A stretch of DNA of 7,403 nt, from contig JACNFS010000079.1 in NCBI GenBank assembly GCA_014384515.1, positions 1 to 7,403 on the forward strand. Direction: 5' to 3'. The DNA is from Dehalococcoidia bacterium. GTDB lineage: Bacteria; Chloroflexota; Dehalococcoidia; GIF9; UBA5629. The notes beneath the pieces were generated by a model, which was not told where the DNA came from, did not search any database, and saw nothing but the letters and a program-made list of their open reading frames with translations. Both the position numbers and the translations under genes were made by a program. Position 1 is the stretch's first letter; every line of letters begins with the position of its first letter. Positions 6,133-7,403 of this stretch are shown here, piece by piece.

Positions 6133-6162
6133 ATCATGTGGCTCGGTCACTAAGCCATTGAT
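6133..6162. terminator. imperfect hairpin in the convergent intergenic gap
   Basis: ATCA-tg-TGGCT and AGCCA-t-TGAT pair as a 9-bp stem interrupted by a small internal loop, with a 9-nt apical loop (cggtcacta). It lies between the stops of two convergent genes (6087 and 6208), where a bidirectional terminator would be expected. Neither strand has a clear T-run after the stem, so an intrinsic terminator is uncertain. Confidence 0.3.
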
Positions 6163-6207
6163 AGGGCTTCCAAACTTGCTAAAGTCAGTTTTTGAGCGCC
6201 TAATTCG

Positions 6208-7403
6208 TTATGCCTTTCTAACATTACACAGGAATGCCCTGAATTCTGGAATCTTACTGTTGGGGTCGGCTACCCGAGGGGTAAGAAGATTGGTGCTGTC
6301 ACCCTTGGACATCCCCATGTAGCCCCAATTCCAGGGCAATCCGATTTGGTGAACCTTGTAGCCGTTGATACTAAATGGCTGAAGGCGCTTGGTTACCACA
6401 GCCACAGCTCTGACTTCACTGCGAGCAGATTCAATGATCACCCATGTCCCATTGCTAATGCCTTTCTCTCCTGCCAGCTCTTCGCTGATTTCCACGAACA
6501 TCTGCGGCTGGAGCTCAGCCAGCCAGGACATGTTCCTGGTAAAGGACCCAGTGTGGAGGTGCTCGGTAACACGGAAAGTGGTAGCCAAAACGGGGTATTT
6601 ATCCGGCGTGCTCTTTTCACCCGTTTCCCACAGGTCACAAACAGGGTTGAATTCTACGGATGACATGAGATTCTTCACCGGGCTTTCCCACGGCTCATAG
6701 TGCTCGGGGAGGGGTCCATCTACCCTACCCATACCAAAGAGATGAGCACGACCGTAGGGTTCCTTCATAATGAAAGGATACTTTCCACTGGTATTGACCG
6801 GTGGCCAGCCACCATCGGGCTGATCCCCAACCCACTTCTCGCCAATAGCATCCCACTCGATAACAGGGCGCTTGGGATCCCACGGGTTGCCATCGAGGTT
6901 CACCGAGGCGCGGTTGTACCAGATACGCCGATTTAGCGGCCAGGCCCACGCCCAATTAGGGAAAAGACCAATGCCTGTGGCGTCGGCAAGGTCGCGCCGT
7001 GCTGCCATATTGCCTTCTTCGGTGTAACTACCACAGAAGATCCAGTTGCCCGAGCTGGTGGTTCCGTCAGCTTTGAGCTTCGTCAAGCTAGGTAGTAGCT
7101 TGCCCGTGCTCAAGTCGTAGCCATTGATTTCCTTGGCCACCTTATGAACATCAGGAAGGTCACCATAATCCCAGGACAAGTTGGTGATAGCCTCGGCGCT
7201 GGGCCCGCCTTCTCCAGCGTACAGGTCTTTCAGTTCAAGAGCGAGCTTGTTGATAATCCAGAGGTCCTCTCTGGCTTGTCCCGGAGGGTTTGCACCCTTG
7301 TAACGCCACTGCATCCAGCGGGCGCTGCTAGTAACGGATCCTTCCTTCTCCACCGAGCTAGCCGCTGGCAGGAGGAAGACCTCGGTGTTATTCTTCGCCG
7401 GAT
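6208..7403 (-). CDS. formate dehydrogenase-N-type molybdopterin oxidoreductase, catalytic subunit, C-terminal part (5' end cut by window edge)
   Basis: The minus-strand frame is open from the right edge to TAA at 6208, about 398 codons. A GTG at 7353 is an internal Val: the frame continues upstream through family sequence (NTEVFLLPAASSVEKEG), so the gene begins outside the window. Features typical of the FdnG/FdhA alpha family include MQWRYKGANPPGQAREDLWI, WAWPLNRRIWYNRAS, GPLPEHYEPWESP, and the C-terminal molybdopterin-dinucleotide-binding domain with TEHLHTGSFTRN, ELQPQMFVEIS, NGTWVIIESARSEV and GDSTNLLTP, ending FRAFLCNVRKA. The visible part is about 40% of a ~1000-residue subunit. The N-terminal twin-arginine signal, the [4Fe-4S] site and the Sec/Cys/Ser metal ligand are not in view, so formate activity cannot be confirmed; related proteins in Dehalococcoidia have a non-formate role. 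No FdnH-type iron-sulfur subunit follows, because the next gene downstream is convergent. Confidence 0.88.
   Translation of the reverse strand, partial: PAKNNTEVFLLPAASSVEKEGSVTSSARWMQWRYKGANPPGQAREDLWIINKLALELKDLYAGEGGPSAEAITNLSWDYGDLPDVHKVAKEINGYDLSTGKLLPSLTKLKADGTTSSGNWIFCGSYTEEGNMAARRDLADATGIGLFPNWAWAWPLNRRIWYNRASVNLDGNPWDPKRPVIEWDAIGEKWVGDQPDGGWPPVNTSGKYPFIMKEPYGRAHLFGMGRVDGPLPEHYEPWESPVKNLMSSVEFNPVCDLWETGEKSTPDKYPVLATTFRVTEHLHTGSFTRNMSWLAELQPQMFVEISEELAGEKGISNGTWVIIESARSEVRAVAVVTKRLQPFSINGYKVHQIGLPWNWGYMGMSKGDSTNLLTPRVADPNSKIPEFRAFLCNVRKA

Noticed and set aside
6008..6322. 104-codon plus-strand frame spanning the end of the synthetase gene and the convergent gap
   Set aside because: It overlaps coding sequence on both sides and resembles no ATP-grasp or other family; I considered it as a beta-subunit remnant and found no motif.
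7351..7353. GTG as the start of the molybdoenzyme gene
   Set aside because: The same frame continues to the window edge with residues typical of the family (TEVFLLPAAS), so this codon is an internal valine.
1..7403. CRISPR arrays, tRNA/rRNA genes, insertion sequences, toxin-antitoxin or phage genes
   Set aside because: No regularly spaced repeats, transposase-like proteins, terminal repeats or structural RNA signatures were seen on either strand.

Overview
The window reads as a piece of an anaerobic bacterial chromosome with about 50% G+C and closely packed metabolic genes. Four things suggest an anaerobe such as a Dehalococcoidia-like Chloroflexota or another sediment bacterium: an oxygen-sensitive 4-hydroxybutyryl-CoA dehydratase family enzyme, an ADP-forming acyl-CoA synthetase subunit, a biotin-dependent acyl-CoA carboxyltransferase with a stand-alone biotin carrier, and a formate-dehydrogenase-N-type molybdoenzyme. 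The phylum assignment is inference from gene content and protein style only; no rRNA or tRNA gene is present.

Layout: positions 1-821 (minus) carry the N-terminal 273 codons of an ImuB-like Y-family polymerase homologue that lacks the catalytic acidic residues. It has a convincing sigma-70 promoter and an SOS/LexA-like box over the expected transcription start. This gene needs no annotated ORF beyond the left edge to be recognised, but its 3' end is cut off. Positions 958-4468 (minus) form a colinear run in transcription order: 4-hydroxybutyryl-CoA dehydratase-like protein (4468-2999), biotin carrier protein (2861-2640) and carboxyltransferase (2508-958). The gaps are about 130 bp each, so they may be separate or partly separate units rather than one tight operon. 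Positions 4469-4644 are a divergent promoter region with two related 13-bp inverted repeats. Positions 4645-6087 (plus) encode an NDP-forming acyl-CoA synthetase alpha subunit that starts at TTG. Positions 6208-7403 (minus, convergent) hold the C-terminal ~398 residues of a formate dehydrogenase-like molybdopterin oxidoreductase whose 5' end lies beyond the right edge.

Working together (inference): the dehydratase interconverts 4-hydroxybutyryl-CoA-type and crotonyl-CoA-type thioesters, the biotin carrier and carboxyltransferase add or remove CO2 from an acyl-CoA, and the synthetase alpha subunit conserves thioester energy as ATP or activates an acid. Each machine is incomplete here. No biotin carboxylase, no membrane decarboxylase subunit, no ATP-grasp beta subunit and no iron-sulfur subunit for the formate dehydrogenase are visible, so partners must lie outside the window or be shared. 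The strongest novel leads are the combination of these C4 acyl-CoA enzymes, the paired operator-like repeats between them, and the probable SOS control of the catalytically dead polymerase homologue.
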